The notes beneath the pieces were generated by a model. The model had not been told where the DNA came from, searched no databases, and saw nothing but the letters and a program-made list of their open reading frames with translations. 64,000 nucleotides of DNA from Polyangiaceae bacterium (GTDB lineage Bacteria > Myxococcota_A > Polyangia > Polyangiales > Polyangiaceae), in assembly GCA_019637295.1 (NCBI GenBank), contig JAHBVX010000008.1, positions 186,001 to 250,000 of the forward strand, in the 5' to 3' direction. The first letter of the stretch is position 1; each line of letters opens with the position of its first letter. The position numbers and the translations under genes were made by a program. Positions 25,746 through 40,710 of the stretch are shown in pieces.

Positions 25746-26861
25746 CTACTCCGCGACCTTGTCTACCGCGCGGTACAGCGGCAGCGGCGCGCCGAGCTCT
25801 GCCCAGTCGATCTCGCCGTCGTGCACCAAGTTCTCGAGCTCGAGCACGCCCAGCTCGTCGTACAGCGGGCGCACGGCGTCGGTGATCAGGCCCACCTTCT
25901 TGAGGTTCGGCATGATGCGGGTGAACAGCAGCTTGCGGAACTCGTCCATGATCTTGGCCTCGAGCACGACGGCTCGGGACTCTTCGATGGGCCAGCCGAA
26001 GTAGGCGAACACGTCAGTGCCGATGATGCGCTCGCGCATGACCACGCACGCCTCGTACGCGAAGCGCGCGCGATCCTCGATCTCGGGCTGGGACAGCGCC
26101 TTGACGAAGTCTTCCATGTAGGTGACGCCGAAGGCGACGTGGCGCGACTCGTCCCGGATCACCAGATCGACGATGTCGTGCAGCAGCTCGTCCCTCGACA
26201 CCAACTTCTGGGTGTTGAACGCGGCGAGCGCCAGCGCTTCGACGATCAGCTGCATGCCGATGAACTTCAGATCCCAGCGCTCGTCCGTGAGGATCTTGTC
26301 GAGCAAGGCCTTGAGGTTGGGGTCCACCGGGTACATGAAGCCGACCTTCTCGGTCAGGTAGCGGCCGAAGGCCTCCACGTGCCTGGCCTCGTCGAAGGCT
26401 TGGGACGCCGCGTACAGCTTGGCGTCGTAGGTGGGCGCGCAGGAGACGAGCTGGGAGGCTACGAGCAGCGCGCCTTGTTCGCCGTGCAAGAACTGGGACA
26501 GCGTCCAGCACTGCTGGTGCCACGCGAAGTCGATGCGCTCTTCGTTGCTCATCCGCTCGAAGGGCTCGTAGCCGGCGAAGGGGTTGAACAGATCGTGTAC
26601 GGGCGACTCGCTGCGTGGAAAGCGACGCGACCAGTCGACGTCCGTGTCGGCGTTCCAGTTCCGCTCCTTGCCCAGCCGATAGAGCTTGCGGATCTTCTGG
26701 TCCGCTTCCTCGTAGTTCCACACGTACGCGCCGGTCAGCGGCGTGTGGAAGATCTCCGCGATCTGCTCGACGTCCTTGGGCGCGAGCTGACTCGCGACGT
26801 CCCCCGGATCGGGTGCGAATCGGACCTCACGCGGCGGTCCAGCGACGTACTTCACGCTCAC
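25746..26861 (-). CDS. ferritin-like di-iron protein (R2/oxidase-like)
   Basis: A 371-residue helical protein. The start is a GTG at 26861 with a good AAGGAG 6 bases upstream. The core has the carboxylate/His pattern of ferritin-like di-iron proteins: 'FLHGEQGAL', 'AFDEARHVEAFGRYL' (E-x-x-H) and 'VIRDESRHVAFGVTYMEDF' (second E-x-x-H). This matches ribonucleotide-reductase-R2-like or N-oxygenase-like oxidases rather than storage ferritins. No large reductase subunit is nearby, so ribonucleotide reduction is unlikely. Substrate unknown. It converges on fbaB with 7 bases between stops. Confidence 0.78.
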   Translation of the reverse strand: MSVKYVAGPPREVRFAPDPGDVASQLAPKDVEQIAEIFHTPLTGAYVWNYEEADQKIRKLYRLGKERNWNADTDVDWSRRFPRSESPVHDLFNPFAGYEPFERMSNEERIDFAWHQQCWTLSQFLHGEQGALLVASQLVSCAPTYDAKLYAASQAFDEARHVEAFGRYLTEKVGFMYPVDPNLKALLDKILTDERWDLKFIGMQLIVEALALAAFNTQKLVSRDELLHDIVDLVIRDESRHVAFGVTYMEDFVKALSQPEIEDRARFAYEACVVMRERIIGTDVFAYFGWPIEESRAVVLEAKIMDEFRKLLFTRIMPNLKKVGLITDAVRPLYDELGVLELENLVHDGEIDWAELGAPLPLYRAVDKVAE

Positions 26862-27078
26862 GGTGTGCTCCTTGGTCGCGACGGACCTCGAGCGAGGCGG
26901 CCGCAGCGCTCAACAATTCGCCCTGGAGGCGCGGGAGTCAAGTCACCGCTGCGACGAGATGCGCATCCACGGCCGCGCGCTCCCCCCCGGGCTCGGCGCT
27001 GCGAGGTCGCTGAGGGCATCCCCGGGCTGGCAACGAACCCGACGTCTAGCGTGCGGTCGGAGCGCCGGGGTTCGTGGT

Positions 27079-27885
27079 TCACGCAAGCGTGAGATACTTG
27101 CGAAGCAGCGTCCTGGTGTCGCCTGAGTCGAAGGCGACCTCCACCTTCTCGCCATCGACGCGCACGAGACTGCCGTCGCCGAACTTGGGGTGATGCAAGC
27201 GCACGCTCGGCACCGGACCCGGCCGGTCGTCCACCACTCGTACCGCGAGGCCGTCCGCGGGCCTGGCATCCTCCGCGGCGGCCTGCACGAGCAACGGCCA
27301 GCGCTCGGTCGTCGCGTAGCGTTGCGCCAACCGCTCGCGCACGAACGCGGAGAGCGGCGTCGGAGCGGAGGCACCCGACTCGTCCACGGCGCGGACGCCC
27401 GGGTCACCGTCTCGCGTGCAGCGCCGTGAAATGCAGAGCAGCGTGTCGTAGCCCGTCTGCGCACCGTCCGGCATTCCCCGGCCAGCGAACGACGCCACCG
27501 CGACCCACTCGCGTGGCGCGCCGAACCCGCCTGCGCAGTCGCGGGTCGGCGAGTCGAGCAGGGCCACATCCAGCCCCGTCGCGCGGACGAGAACTGGGAT
27601 CCGCAGCACCGACAACATGATGACGTCGGTGGGCAGCTCCGCACCGAGCGCAAGTTCGACCGCCTCGAGGTGTACGAGGCTCACCTCATGCGCCGCAGGC
27701 GCGAGCTCGCTCTGTCGCTCGGGCATCCGCTCGGCGATCGCGCGACACAAGCGAAAGACGGACGCGAGCCCGTCGCTCGCGACGAGCGGGCCCTCCCGCA
27801 GCGATGACGAGGATCCGCGGCGCTCCACTTCAAGGGGCAACTTCCCGCGTCGCCCGCAGGGCGTCAATCGACCGCCCGCTCGCAC
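27079..27885 (-). CDS. SMI1/KNR4-like protein (tentative)
   Basis: Up to 268 residues; the GTG at 27885 is the longest start and a GTG at 27828 is equally possible. The segment 'HLEAVELALGAELPTDV' followed later by 'WVAVASFAGRGMPDGAQTG' recalls the SMI1/KNR4 superfamily, which includes immunity proteins against polymorphic toxins. The last 40 residues ('VRLHHPKFGDGSLVRVDGEK') resemble the small beta-barrel modules with an 'H-x-x-FG-x-G' core found at the end of some nucleic-acid enzymes. The two-domain reading is tentative. No toxin gene is adjacent, and it is separated from neighbours by 217 and 77 bases. Confidence 0.5.
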   Translation of the reverse strand: MRAGGRLTPCGRRGKLPLEVERRGSSSSLREGPLVASDGLASVFRLCRAIAERMPERQSELAPAAHEVSLVHLEAVELALGAELPTDVIMLSVLRIPVLVRATGLDVALLDSPTRDCAGGFGAPREWVAVASFAGRGMPDGAQTGYDTLLCISRRCTRDGDPGVRAVDESGASAPTPLSAFVRERLAQRYATTERWPLLVQAAAEDARPADGLAVRVVDDRPGPVPSVRLHHPKFGDGSLVRVDGEKVEVAFDSGDTRTLLRKYLTLA

Positions 27886-27962
27886 ACCCGGCGCGCAGCG
27901 CGGAGTAGCCCTCCTCGACGGCGATCGCCTGGAAGGGGGTCAGCTCGTGTTGCGCGCGTCGG

Positions 27963-28385
27963 TCATGGCGGTCGATTCGCGGGCAGGGCGATTGGGAGGG
28001 TCTCGGTGCTGCCGTCGGTGCGCTCGGCGAGGATCTGCAGGGTCGTCCCGGCCAGCGCCGGGTCCATGGTCTCGACGACGAAGGTGCCTGCGTCGCTCTG
28101 GCGGACGATCACCCCGGCAGGCGGTGCGAAGGAGCGGTAGGGACCCGGCGGGACTAGCGCGGAGCTCACCGGTCCGGTCGCGACCGCAGAGGGCGGCGGT
28201 TGGGGCTCGGCCAGACCACCTTCTGGCGTCGGCGCTGCGGACGGCGGGTCGCTGGCCGCCGAGGTGGGCGGGGGCACGGATCGCGACGACAGGCTCGCGT
28301 GCAGCGCGAACGCGAGCGCGACCGCGCTGATCGCCAGCGCGGCCAGCGCCACCTGCATCGCTGGCTCCGTCCGGCGCTTGGTCAC
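27963..28385 (-). CDS. small membrane-anchored protein coupled to collagen-like gene
   Basis: A 140-residue protein. The chosen GTG start (28385) overlaps the stop of the collagen-like gene in a GTGA arrangement; an ATG at 28358 is the alternative. A single N-terminal membrane segment ('[19 protein letters not shown]') is followed by a 50-residue Pro/Ser/Ala linker and a compact beta-rich domain of about 60 residues ('[18 protein letters not shown]', '[18 protein letters not shown]'). No Cys follows the hydrophobic core, so it is probably a membrane-anchored periplasmic protein. Family unknown; the coupling suggests work with the collagen-like protein. Confidence 0.65.
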   Translation of the reverse strand: MTKRRTEPAMQVALAALAISAVALAFALHASLSSRSVPPPTSAASDPPSAAPTPEGGLAEPQPPPSAVATGPVSSALVPPGPYRSFAPPAGVIVRQSDAGTFVVETMDPALAGTTLQILAERTDGSTETLPIALPANRPP

Positions 28386-29644
28386 ATTTGTAGCGTGCAG
28401 GAGTTGGCGGCGATGTGCAGGTACTTCTGCGCGCCGTCGTTGTAACGAACGCGGAAGCCGTACGCGTAAGTGACGCCGGCCGATCCCGACACACCGAACG
28501 CAATGACGTAGCGCGTGTTCGCAGAAACCACGTGCGAGCCGGAGTGGAGGGTGAGCAGGATGTTGCCATTCGCCATCCCCTGGCTGTGCTGCCAGACGCA
28601 CGCGGTGGACGCCCAGCATGTGGGTCCAAACGACATGGTGCCGAAACCGTGGGTGCTCGCCTCGAAATAGCCGTTGGAACCCGAGTGATAGCCGTAGCCC
28701 AGCACCTCCTCGATGGTCGCGCCGGAAGGTACGGGGACGTTGCAGACGTAGGTGTCGAGCGCGCCGCTCGCGCGAGGCTTGACCAGGCACGGGAAGGAGG
28801 AGCCGCCGCTGGCGCGCACCATGCCGCCACCGCCGCAGAAGTTATAGGTGCCCGGAGCTGGGCCGGCGGGCCCGGTAGGCCCGGTGGGTCCCATGGAACC
28901 GGCGGGTCCCGCCGATCCGGTCGCGCCAGCTGGTCCGGTGGGCCCCGCAGGTCCCGTCGCTCCGGCGGCCCCTGCAGGCCCTGTCGCTCCGGCGGCCCCC
29001 GCAGGCCCCATGGGACCCGTGGGGCCCGCAGGCCCGATCGCGCCGGCAGCGCCTGCAGGCCCCGTCGGCCCCTGCGCTCCCGGGGTGCCTTGCGACCCTT
29101 GCGGACCCGTATCGCCTTGCGGTCCGGTCGCTCCGGTCGGTCCGGTGGGTCCCTCGGGGCCCGTGGGTCCGACCAATCCCGTGCTCGGGCCTACCCACTG
29201 CCCGCTGCTGTCGATCACGGTCGTGCCGTTCACGCTGATGCTGGTCGGCGTGATGTCCCCGACGGCGTTGTTCGCCATCAGCGCGTACGGCACGCTGACG
29301 ATCGTCTGGCGTGGAGTCATCTCCGGATCGCCGCCGACGGCCACGCCCAGGTAGCGCGTGGAGCCGTTGAACACAGTCGTCGCGATGGGCTGCGACTCGC
29401 CGAGCCGCACGGAGAAATACCCTTCGTCCAGCGTGACGGTCTGCGTTTCGGTCCATAGCGCGGTCCCGCCGCTCGCGGCGTCGTAGACCGTGAAGACGAT
29501 CGACACGGAGCCCGTCGCGGGGGCCCCGCTGGAGTCGAACAAGCGGCCCTGCTGGGTGAGCGTGCTGGGGACCGCCGCCGACGCCGCCGAAACCGTGAGG
29601 AGTGCCGCCGCCGAGATGCCCAGGATGCCGAGTCTTCGTGCCAT
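28382..29644 (-). CDS. exported collagen-like Gly-X-Y protein
   Basis: A 420-residue protein. The signal peptide is cleaved near 'SAASA', and an N-terminal beta-rich domain ('[20 protein letters not shown]', '[11 protein letters not shown]') of about 130 residues follows; this domain is frequent before repeat regions in such surface proteins. The centre is about 36 uninterrupted Gly-X-Y triplets rich in GPT, GPA and GAA. The C-terminal 130 residues form a separate globular domain with Cys and Trp ('[18 protein letters not shown]'), perhaps a trimerisation or binding head. Bacterial collagens of this layout form triple helices on surfaces or spores. The 3' end overlaps the following small membrane-protein gene. 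Confidence 0.85.
   Translation of the reverse strand: MARRLGILGISAAALLTVSAASAAVPSTLTQQGRLFDSSGAPATGSVSIVFTVYDAASGGTALWTETQTVTLDEGYFSVRLGESQPIATTVFNGSTRYLGVAVGGDPEMTPRQTIVSVPYALMANNAVGDITPTSISVNGTTVIDSSGQWVGPSTGLVGPTGPEGPTGPTGATGPQGDTGPQGSQGTPGAQGPTGPAGAAGAIGPAGPTGPMGPAGAAGATGPAGAAGATGPAGPTGPAGATGSAGPAGSMGPTGPTGPAGPAPGTYNFCGGGGMVRASGGSSFPCLVKPRASGALDTYVCNVPVPSGATIEEVLGYGYHSGSNGYFEASTHGFGTMSFGPTCWASTACVWQHSQGMANGNILLTLHSGSHVVSANTRYVIAFGVSGSAGVTYAYGFRVRYNDGAQKYLHIAANSCTLQM
28850..29179 (-). repeat. Gly-X-Y triplet-coding region
   Basis: About 330 bases of imperfect 9-base repeats encode roughly 36 Gly-X-Y triplets, dominated by Gly-Pro-Thr, Gly-Pro-Ala and Gly-Ala-Ala. It is the collagen-like stalk of the protein and is the kind of array that changes length by slippage. 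Confidence 0.9.
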
Positions 29645-29758
29645 TGACGTTCACCTTCCATCAGTGAGTAGCCTCCGCGAGCGAGGCGCGGCGGAGAATC
29701 GAAAGTTCCCCAAACCGCACCAAGCTACAGGAACTCGAGCGCCACCGGTAGCGAATCG

Positions 29759-30577
29759 TCAGCTCGGCTGGCGCCGGAGCTTTTGCTTCACGCGGCGCCC
29801 GTGGGCCTCGAGCAGGGGGCGCAGCGCTCGGGACAACGTGGGCCACAGGTAGCCCAGCGTCGCGAGCGCGCCGGAGCCTCGGGGCAGCGCGCGCTCGGGG
29901 GTTCCGTCGGCGGCGCAAGCGAGCACGGCGCCCGCGACTTGCTCGGCGGTGCGCATGGGTTGGGAAAACACGATGTCGGCGGCGACGTCCATGTTGTCCA
30001 GCAGGAAGCCCGTGAAGAGCGGTCCCGGGGAGACCACGCTGACGGTGACGCCGGTGCCGCGCAGCTCTTCGTTCAGCGCCAGGCTGAAGGCGCGCAGTCC
30101 GAACTTGCTCGCGGAGTAGACGACGGCGTGGGGTAGCGGCGTACGCCCGGCCAAGGACGCGACGTTCACGATGGCCCCGCCGCCCGAGCTGCGGAGCAGC
30201 GGCAGCGCCAGGCGCGACATGACGATCGGCGAGCGCAGGTTCACGTCGATCACGCGGGCGAGCTCGCTGGCCGGCAGCGACTCGAAGTCGCCGCGGGCGT
30301 TGTAGCCCGCATTGTTCACGAGCACGTGCAGCGCGCCGAAGCGCTCTTCGGCGGCGGTGACGATGCGGCGGCAGTCTTCGTCGCTTGCCACGTCGGCGGT
30401 CAGCGTGATGACCGGGTGGGGCCTGAGGTCTCGCGCCAGCGCCTCGAGCGCGTCCGCTCCGCGGGCGGCGAGCACGAGCTTGGCGCCTTCGCGCGCGAAC
30501 GCTCGCGCGCAGGCCGCACCGACTCCCGCCGAGCCGCCGGTGATGGCGACCACCTTGCCTTCGAAGCGCGCAGCCAT
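29759..30577 (-). CDS. short-chain dehydrogenase/reductase
   Basis: A 272-residue classical SDR. The NAD(P) site is 'VVAITGGSAGVGAACARAFA', then 'LVNNAGYNARG', and 'IVNVASLAGR' with the catalytic Ser, followed by 'YSASKFGLRAF' (Tyr-x3-Lys). A C-terminal hydrophobic/basic end ('LGYLWPTLSRALRPL') suggests membrane contact. I use the ATG at 30577; GTG codons at 30598 and 30595 overlap the upstream stop and would couple the two genes. The length and C-terminal extension resemble SDRs acting on lipids, but substrate is unknown. Confidence 0.88.
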   Translation of the reverse strand: MAARFEGKVVAITGGSAGVGAACARAFAREGAKLVLAARGADALEALARDLRPHPVITLTADVASDEDCRRIVTAAEERFGALHVLVNNAGYNARGDFESLPASELARVIDVNLRSPIVMSRLALPLLRSSGGGAIVNVASLAGRTPLPHAVVYSASKFGLRAFSLALNEELRGTGVTVSVVSPGPLFTGFLLDNMDVAADIVFSQPMRTAEQVAGAVLACAADGTPERALPRGSGALATLGYLWPTLSRALRPLLEAHGRRVKQKLRRQPS

Positions 30578-30591
30578 TGGGTGGTTCGCGC

Positions 30592-31497
30592 TCACCACTC
30601 GATGCGACGCCGGACCTCGGCCTTGCCGCTGCCCGACACGGCCAAGAGGCCCTTCTTGGTGTCCATCTTGCCGCGGGGCTTCACGGAGCCCGTCAGCGAG
30701 AGCTCGGTCACGAAGCCGGTCTTGCGATCGATCTGCGCCGGGCCGGTCAGATCCAGCTCGAGGATCGTCGGCCCCGACTCGACCAGCACGATGGCGTGCA
30801 CGTCGAGCCCGAGCGCGCCCTGGCTCTCACCCTTGGACGTGACCTCGAGCTTGGTCTTCTTGGGATCCACGCCGGGTAGCTCGCCGATCAACGCGCGAGC
30901 GTGCTCCGCCTCGCCGCTGCGCTTCTCGCCGCTCGGCACGGTGCCGCCGTCGAGCCACACGAGCAGCGGCGACGGCTTGCCGGTCCAGGCGTACTCGCTC
31001 AAGCCGGCCTCTTCGTTGATGCTGACGCTGCCGCCGTCGGGCTTGGTGAGTGAGAGCTTGCCGGCTTTGGCTGCGACCACGAAGCTCTGCCCCGAGGTGG
31101 CCGCGTGGGGCTCGAGGCCGAGCAGCGCGTTGCCCTCGCGAGCGCCGAAGGTCACCCGCAGCTCGCGGATGACCTTGCCGGAGACGTCTACCACTTCATA
31201 AGAGCGCTTCTCGTCCAGAGACCAGCTCGCGGACTGAATACCGGCCGGGGCGCCGTCTTCCCGGGAGAGGGTGAGCTGAAAGTCGATCGACGCGAAGCGC
31301 GACTCGGCGGCCTTGGTTCCCTTGACGGGCGCCAGCAGCTTCGGTGACTGAACCAACGCGTCCTCGCGCTGTCGCTGCGCGCTCTCCGCCGACTCGCCGC
31401 TACTTTCGCCGCCCGTAGCGGCGCCACCCGCCGGCGCCGCGCCGCCACAGCCCATCAGAAAACCAACCAGCCATACGCTCGCCGTTGCTCTCGTCAT
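30592..31497 (-). CDS. lipoprotein of unknown function
   Basis: A 301-residue protein beginning at the ATG at 31497, with a lipoprotein signal ending 'LVGFLMGC'. A short Gly/Ala/Ser linker precedes a beta-rich domain of about 250 residues with no Cys ('FASIDFQLTLSREDGAPAG', 'KLSLTKPDGGSVSINEEAG', 'GFVTELSLTGSVKPRGKM'). The pattern suggests a periplasmic beta-sandwich or lipid-binding fold. No family recognised. The gene ends against the SDR gene (probable operon) and is divergent from glgE, with 103 bases between start codons. Confidence 0.7.
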   Translation of the reverse strand: MTRATASVWLVGFLMGCGGAAPAGGAATGGESSGESAESAQRQREDALVQSPKLLAPVKGTKAAESRFASIDFQLTLSREDGAPAGIQSASWSLDEKRSYEVVDVSGKVIRELRVTFGAREGNALLGLEPHAATSGQSFVVAAKAGKLSLTKPDGGSVSINEEAGLSEYAWTGKPSPLLVWLDGGTVPSGEKRSGEAEHARALIGELPGVDPKKTKLEVTSKGESQGALGLDVHAIVLVESGPTILELDLTGPAQIDRKTGFVTELSLTGSVKPRGKMDTKKGLLAVSGSGKAEVRRRIEW

Positions 31498-31600
31498 GCC
31501 GTCATCCTGCCCTGGCGATAGTACGGCGCGCCGGTCGCAGCAACCGCGTGGCGAAGTCCGGTTGCGACCCGACCGGCGTCGCACTAACGGCGGAGGAACC

Positions 31601-33565
31601 ATGCCCGCAGCGCACGACTCGGCCTTCGACCTCCCGCGCGTCGTCATTCAGCGCATCTCGCCGGAGCTCGACGGAGGCCGCCACCCCGTCAAGCGCGTCG
31701 TGGGTCGCGAGGTCGCGGTGGGAGTGGACATCCTCAAGGACGGACACGACGTGGTGGCGGCGCGGCTCTGTCATCGCGTGAAGGGCGAGCGCAAATGGGC
31801 GACCACGCCGCTCGAGTTCGTGTTCGACGACGAGCGCTGGATGGGTCGCTTCACGCCGGAGCGCGTGGGCCGTCATCAGTTTCGCGTCGAGGCCTGGCCG
31901 GACCCCTTCGCCACCTGGTGCGGCGAGCTGAAGAAGCGCATCGACGCTGGGCAGGACGTGAAGAGCGAGCTGCTCGAGGGCGCCGCCATCGTGCGGGCGC
32001 GCCTGGCCCACGCGGCCGGCGCTTCTACCGTGCGCCTGGCCGACGCGCACCGAACCCTGGCGCACGACGAGGAGTCGCTCGAGGCGCGCATCGAGGTGGC
32101 GCTCTCGCCGCAGCTGCTCGAGCTGATGGCCGGACCCTGGGACGAGACGACCGTCACCCGCAGCGAGCTGCGCGAAATCGTCGTCGACCCCGAGCTTGCG
32201 GAGTTCAGCACCTGGTACGAGCTGTTTCCGCGCTCGCAGACCGACGACCCGGCGCGCCACGGCACCTTCGCGGACGTCGAGGCGCGCCTGCCGCAGCTGG
32301 CGGCTCTGGGCTTCGACGTGCTGTATTTGCCGCCGATCCACCCCATCGGGCAGAGCAAGCGCAAGGGCCGCAACAACAGCCCCAGCTGCGAGCCCGGGGA
32401 CGTGGGCAGCCCGTGGGCCATCGGCTCGGCGGAGGGCGGCCACGACGCGGTGCACCCCCAGCTCGGCAGCCTGGCGGATTTCGAGAAGCTCGTGCGCTCC
32501 GCCCGCGCGCTCGGCATCGAGGTGGCGCTCGACTTCGCGCTGCAGTGCTCTCCGGACCACCCCTGGGTGAAGCGGCACCCCGAGTGGTTCTTCGTGCGAC
32601 CCGACGGCACGCTGCGCTACGCGGAGAACCCGCCCAAGAAGTACGAGGACATCTACCCGCTGAACTTCTGGTGCACGGATCGGGCAGGGCTGTGGACCGC
32701 GTGCCGTGATCTGCTCCTGTTCTGGATCGCGCGGGGGGTGACGATCTTCCGCGTGGACAACCCCCACACCAAGCCCTTCGCGTTCTGGGAGTGGTGCATC
32801 GCGGAAGTGAAGGCGCGCCACCCGGAGGTGATCCTGCTGGCGGAGGCGTTCACGAGGCCGAAGCGCATGCAGGCGCTCGCCAAGCTGGGCTTCACCCAGA
32901 GCTACACCTACTTCACCTGGAAGAACACGTCCGAGGAGCTGCGCGCTTACGTGAGCGAGCTGGCTCACGGGGAGATGGCCGAGTACTACCGGCCCAACTT
33001 CTTCGCCAACACGCCGGACATCTTGCACGAGTACCTGCAGCGCGGCGGCCCGGCGGCGTTCCGCGTCCGGCTCGTGCTCGCGGCCACCCTGAGCCCGACC
33101 TACGGCATCTACAGCGGCTACGAGCAGTGCGAGAACGTGCCGCTGCGCGAAGGCAGTGAAGAGTACCTGCACAGCGAGAAGTACGAGATCAAGCCGCGGC
33201 TGCGAGAGCCCGCGGGCGTGCTCGAGCCGGAGATCGCTCGCCTCAACCGCATCCGCCGCGAGCACCCGGCGCTGCAGCGCTTGGACAACGTGACCTTCTT
33301 GTACACCGAGTACCCCGGCATCTTGGCGTACCTCAAGCGCGCGCAGCAGGGGGATCTGATCGTGACCGTGAACACCGATCCGCACTCGGCCCACGACACC
33401 CTGGTGGACGTTCCCCTGGAGCTGCTCGGCATCGGCGAGACGGAGCCCTTCGCGGTTCGAGATCTGCTCACGGGCGAGCGCTACGTCTGGCAGGGGCGCC
33501 ACGCGTACGTGCGGCTCGATCCCCGCGAGCGGGTCGCCCACGTGCTGCGCGTCGAGCGCGCGTGA
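31601..33565 (+). CDS. glgE: alpha-1,4-glucan:maltose-1-phosphate maltosyltransferase (GlgE)
   Basis: A 654-residue GH13 enzyme that transfers maltose from alpha-maltose 1-phosphate to the non-reducing end of alpha-1,4-glucan. The start is the ATG at 31601 with a GGAGG 5 bases upstream. The N-terminal domain is beta-rich; the barrel shows 'LYLPPIHPIGQSKRKGRNN', 'DFALQCSPDHPWVKRHPEWF', the nucleophile Asp386 in 'FRVDNPHTKPF', the acid/base Glu415 in 'LLAEAFTRPKRM', and 'YGIYSGYEQCENVPLR'. These blocks are diagnostic for GlgE rather than other amylases. No treS or maltokinase gene lies in the window, but glgX and glgB do. Confidence 0.95.
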   Translation: MPAAHDSAFDLPRVVIQRISPELDGGRHPVKRVVGREVAVGVDILKDGHDVVAARLCHRVKGERKWATTPLEFVFDDERWMGRFTPERVGRHQFRVEAWPDPFATWCGELKKRIDAGQDVKSELLEGAAIVRARLAHAAGASTVRLADAHRTLAHDEESLEARIEVALSPQLLELMAGPWDETTVTRSELREIVVDPELAEFSTWYELFPRSQTDDPARHGTFADVEARLPQLAALGFDVLYLPPIHPIGQSKRKGRNNSPSCEPGDVGSPWAIGSAEGGHDAVHPQLGSLADFEKLVRSARALGIEVALDFALQCSPDHPWVKRHPEWFFVRPDGTLRYAENPPKKYEDIYPLNFWCTDRAGLWTACRDLLLFWIARGVTIFRVDNPHTKPFAFWEWCIAEVKARHPEVILLAEAFTRPKRMQALAKLGFTQSYTYFTWKNTSEELRAYVSELAHGEMAEYYRPNFFANTPDILHEYLQRGGPAAFRVRLVLAATLSPTYGIYSGYEQCENVPLREGSEEYLHSEKYEIKPRLREPAGVLEPEIARLNRIRREHPALQRLDNVTFLYTEYPGILAYLKRAQQGDLIVTVNTDPHSAHDTLVDVPLELLGIGETEPFAVRDLLTGERYVWQGRHAYVRLDPRERVAHVLRVERA

Positions 33566-34108
33566 TCAGTCGAGCCAGCCGCGGCGCGCCGCGAGCAAGA
33601 TCGGCCCGATGTGCATGCCGTGTACGATCGCGCCGCCCTCCACCGCTTGCAGCAACCCGGCGACGGGCATGAGGGTGACGCGGATGTCTTCATCCGGCAT
33701 GGGCGTCGGCGCGGCGACGGCGCGGGCGCCGCGAGCGAAGAAGAAGTGCGCGCGAGCGGTGTGGCGCACGGGCTCGGTCTGCACGGTGAGCAGCTCCCGC
33801 CAGTCGTCGGCCGCGTGCCCGGTCTCCTCGAGCAGCTCACGCTGCGCCGCTTGGAGCGGAGTCTCGCCGGGATCGATGACGCCGGCGGGGAGCTCGCGGC
33901 TCGTGCCGCCGAGGCCGTGCCGATACTGCTCCACCAGCACCACCTGGCCGTCGTCGCGCAGCGCGAGCACGGCGGTCCAGCTCGGCGCCTCGATCACGTG
34001 AAACTCGTCGATCTGCGCCCCGGAGGCCAGCTCGACGCGCTCTTGCTTCACCCGCAGCCACTTGCGGTCGAGCAAGGTCTGACTGTCGAGGACGGACCAG
34101 GGCTTCAT
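33566..34108 (-). CDS. Nudix hydrolase, ADP-ribose pyrophosphatase-like
   Basis: A 180-residue Nudix protein from the ATG at 34108; GTG codons just upstream are alternatives. The Nudix box reads 'GVIDPGETPLQAAQRELLEETG', matching G-x5-E-x7-RE-x2-EE-x-G. 'VLVEQYRHGLGGTSRELPAG' upstream is typical of the NudF-type ADP-ribose pyrophosphatases, which clear ADP-ribose and sugar nucleotides. Such an enzyme next to glgE could act on a sugar nucleotide, but that is inference. Its stop abuts the glgE stop; the convergent gap is zero bases. Confidence 0.87.
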   Translation of the reverse strand: MKPWSVLDSQTLLDRKWLRVKQERVELASGAQIDEFHVIEAPSWTAVLALRDDGQVVLVEQYRHGLGGTSRELPAGVIDPGETPLQAAQRELLEETGHAADDWRELLTVQTEPVRHTARAHFFFARGARAVAAPTPMPDEDIRVTLMPVAGLLQAVEGGAIVHGMHIGPILLAARRGWLD

Positions 34109-34249
34109 GGGCACCACTCATACCCCGCCGCGGCGGAAGTTGCGCGACCGGCGGGGCTGCTCCCGCACAATCGGCCCCGGCGCGCGCTGGATCGCTTGAC
34201 GGCCGAGCGCGGCCGGGCTTCCCTGACCACGTTCGGGAGGTCTCCTCAC

Positions 34250-38131
<3,882 letters not shown>

Positions 38132-38226
38132 TACTCGAGGTCTGGCGCGCGCGGCTCATTGGGGGGCTGCGCGCGTCGACCCTCGCACTCCCTGTTCACT
38201 CAAGCTTGGATTCGAGGATCTCTGCC

Positions 38227-39957
<1,731 letters not shown>

Positions 39958-39968
39958 CGGAGGCGTCT

Positions 39969-39994
39969 GGGGAGCGCGCTTGGGCGCGCTCCCC
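39969..39994 (+). terminator. GC-rich hairpin after ompA-like gene
   Basis: A perfect 11-bp stem (GGGGAGCGCGC / GCGCGCTCCCC) with a TTGG loop starts 12 bases after the stop. The following bases (GCGTCTTGGG) lack a clean T-run, so it is a probable but not canonical terminator. Confidence 0.65.
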
Positions 39995-40050
39995 GCGTCT
40001 TGGGCTTGTGCCAGGGCCGGGTCGTGCTATCCCGAGCCATGGAGGTCGCG

Positions 40051-40710
40051 ATGCGCAGAGCTTGGACTTGGCTGGCGGTGACGGGGATGTCTCTCGCGTC
40101 GCTCGGGTGCGACGGGGAGTCGGACGGCGCCGGTGGCGGTGGCGCAGCGTCGGGAGGCGGCGGCACCGCCGGCGCCGGCGGTGCGAGCTCCGGCGGCACC
40201 TCCGGCAGCGGTGGCAGCGCGACGGGCGGCACGTCGGGTAGCGGCGGGAGCGGCGCCGGGGGCGCGTCCGGAGCGGCTGGCAGCGCGGGCAGCGCGGGCA
40301 GCGCGGGCAGCGCGGGCAGTGGTGGCTCCGCGGGCAGCGGCGGCGCGAGCGGTGCGGGCGGCAAGCCGGGCAGCGGTGGCCTGGGCGGCACCGGCGGCAC
40401 CGGCAGCAAGACCTGCGCCCAGCTCGAAGCGGACTACGCGAAGGCGCTCGCCACGGCCAAGAGCTGCAGCGGCATCCTGCCCGTGGTGCAGTGCACCGAG
40501 TCCGTGCCGGACGAGCTCGCGTGCCCGTGCCCCACCTTCGCAGAAAAGACCAACACGGCGGCCCTCGCCGAACTGAAGGCGCTCGAGCAGCAGTGGAAGG
40601 ACGACGGCTGTAACGTCATCGTCTGCCCCGCCATCGCTTGTGTGAGCCCCGGGAGCGCCGCGTGCAGCTCCGCGGGGGTGTGTCAGGACCTCAAGTCGTC
40701 GCCTAACTGA
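40051..40710 (+). CDS. lipoprotein with long Gly/Ser/Ala linker, unknown C-terminal domain
   Basis: A 219-residue protein. The ATG at 40051 is preferred over the ATG at 40039 because GGAGG lies 5 bases before it. The lipobox is 'SLASLGC'. About 95 residues of Gly/Ser/Ala repeats ('GGTSGSGGSGAGG', 'GSAGSAGSAG') follow. The C-terminal 95 residues form a small Cys-rich domain with about seven Cys ('CAQLEADYAKALATAKSC', 'LACPCPTFAEK', 'GCNVIVCPAIACV'). I do not recognise it. Its 3' end overlaps the convergent GMC oxidoreductase gene by 8 bases. Confidence 0.72.
   Translation: MRRAWTWLAVTGMSLASLGCDGESDGAGGGGAASGGGGTAGAGGASSGGTSGSGGSATGGTSGSGGSGAGGASGAAGSAGSAGSAGSAGSGGSAGSGGASGAGGKPGSGGLGGTGGTGSKTCAQLEADYAKALATAKSCSGILPVVQCTESVPDELACPCPTFAEKTNTAALAELKALEQQWKDDGCNVIVCPAIACVSPGSAACSSAGVCQDLKSSPN

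Noticed and set aside
27079-27092. TCACGCAAGCGTGA palindrome at the end of the SMI1-like gene as a terminator
   Set aside because: The loop would be only 2 bases and there is no T-run; it may be chance.
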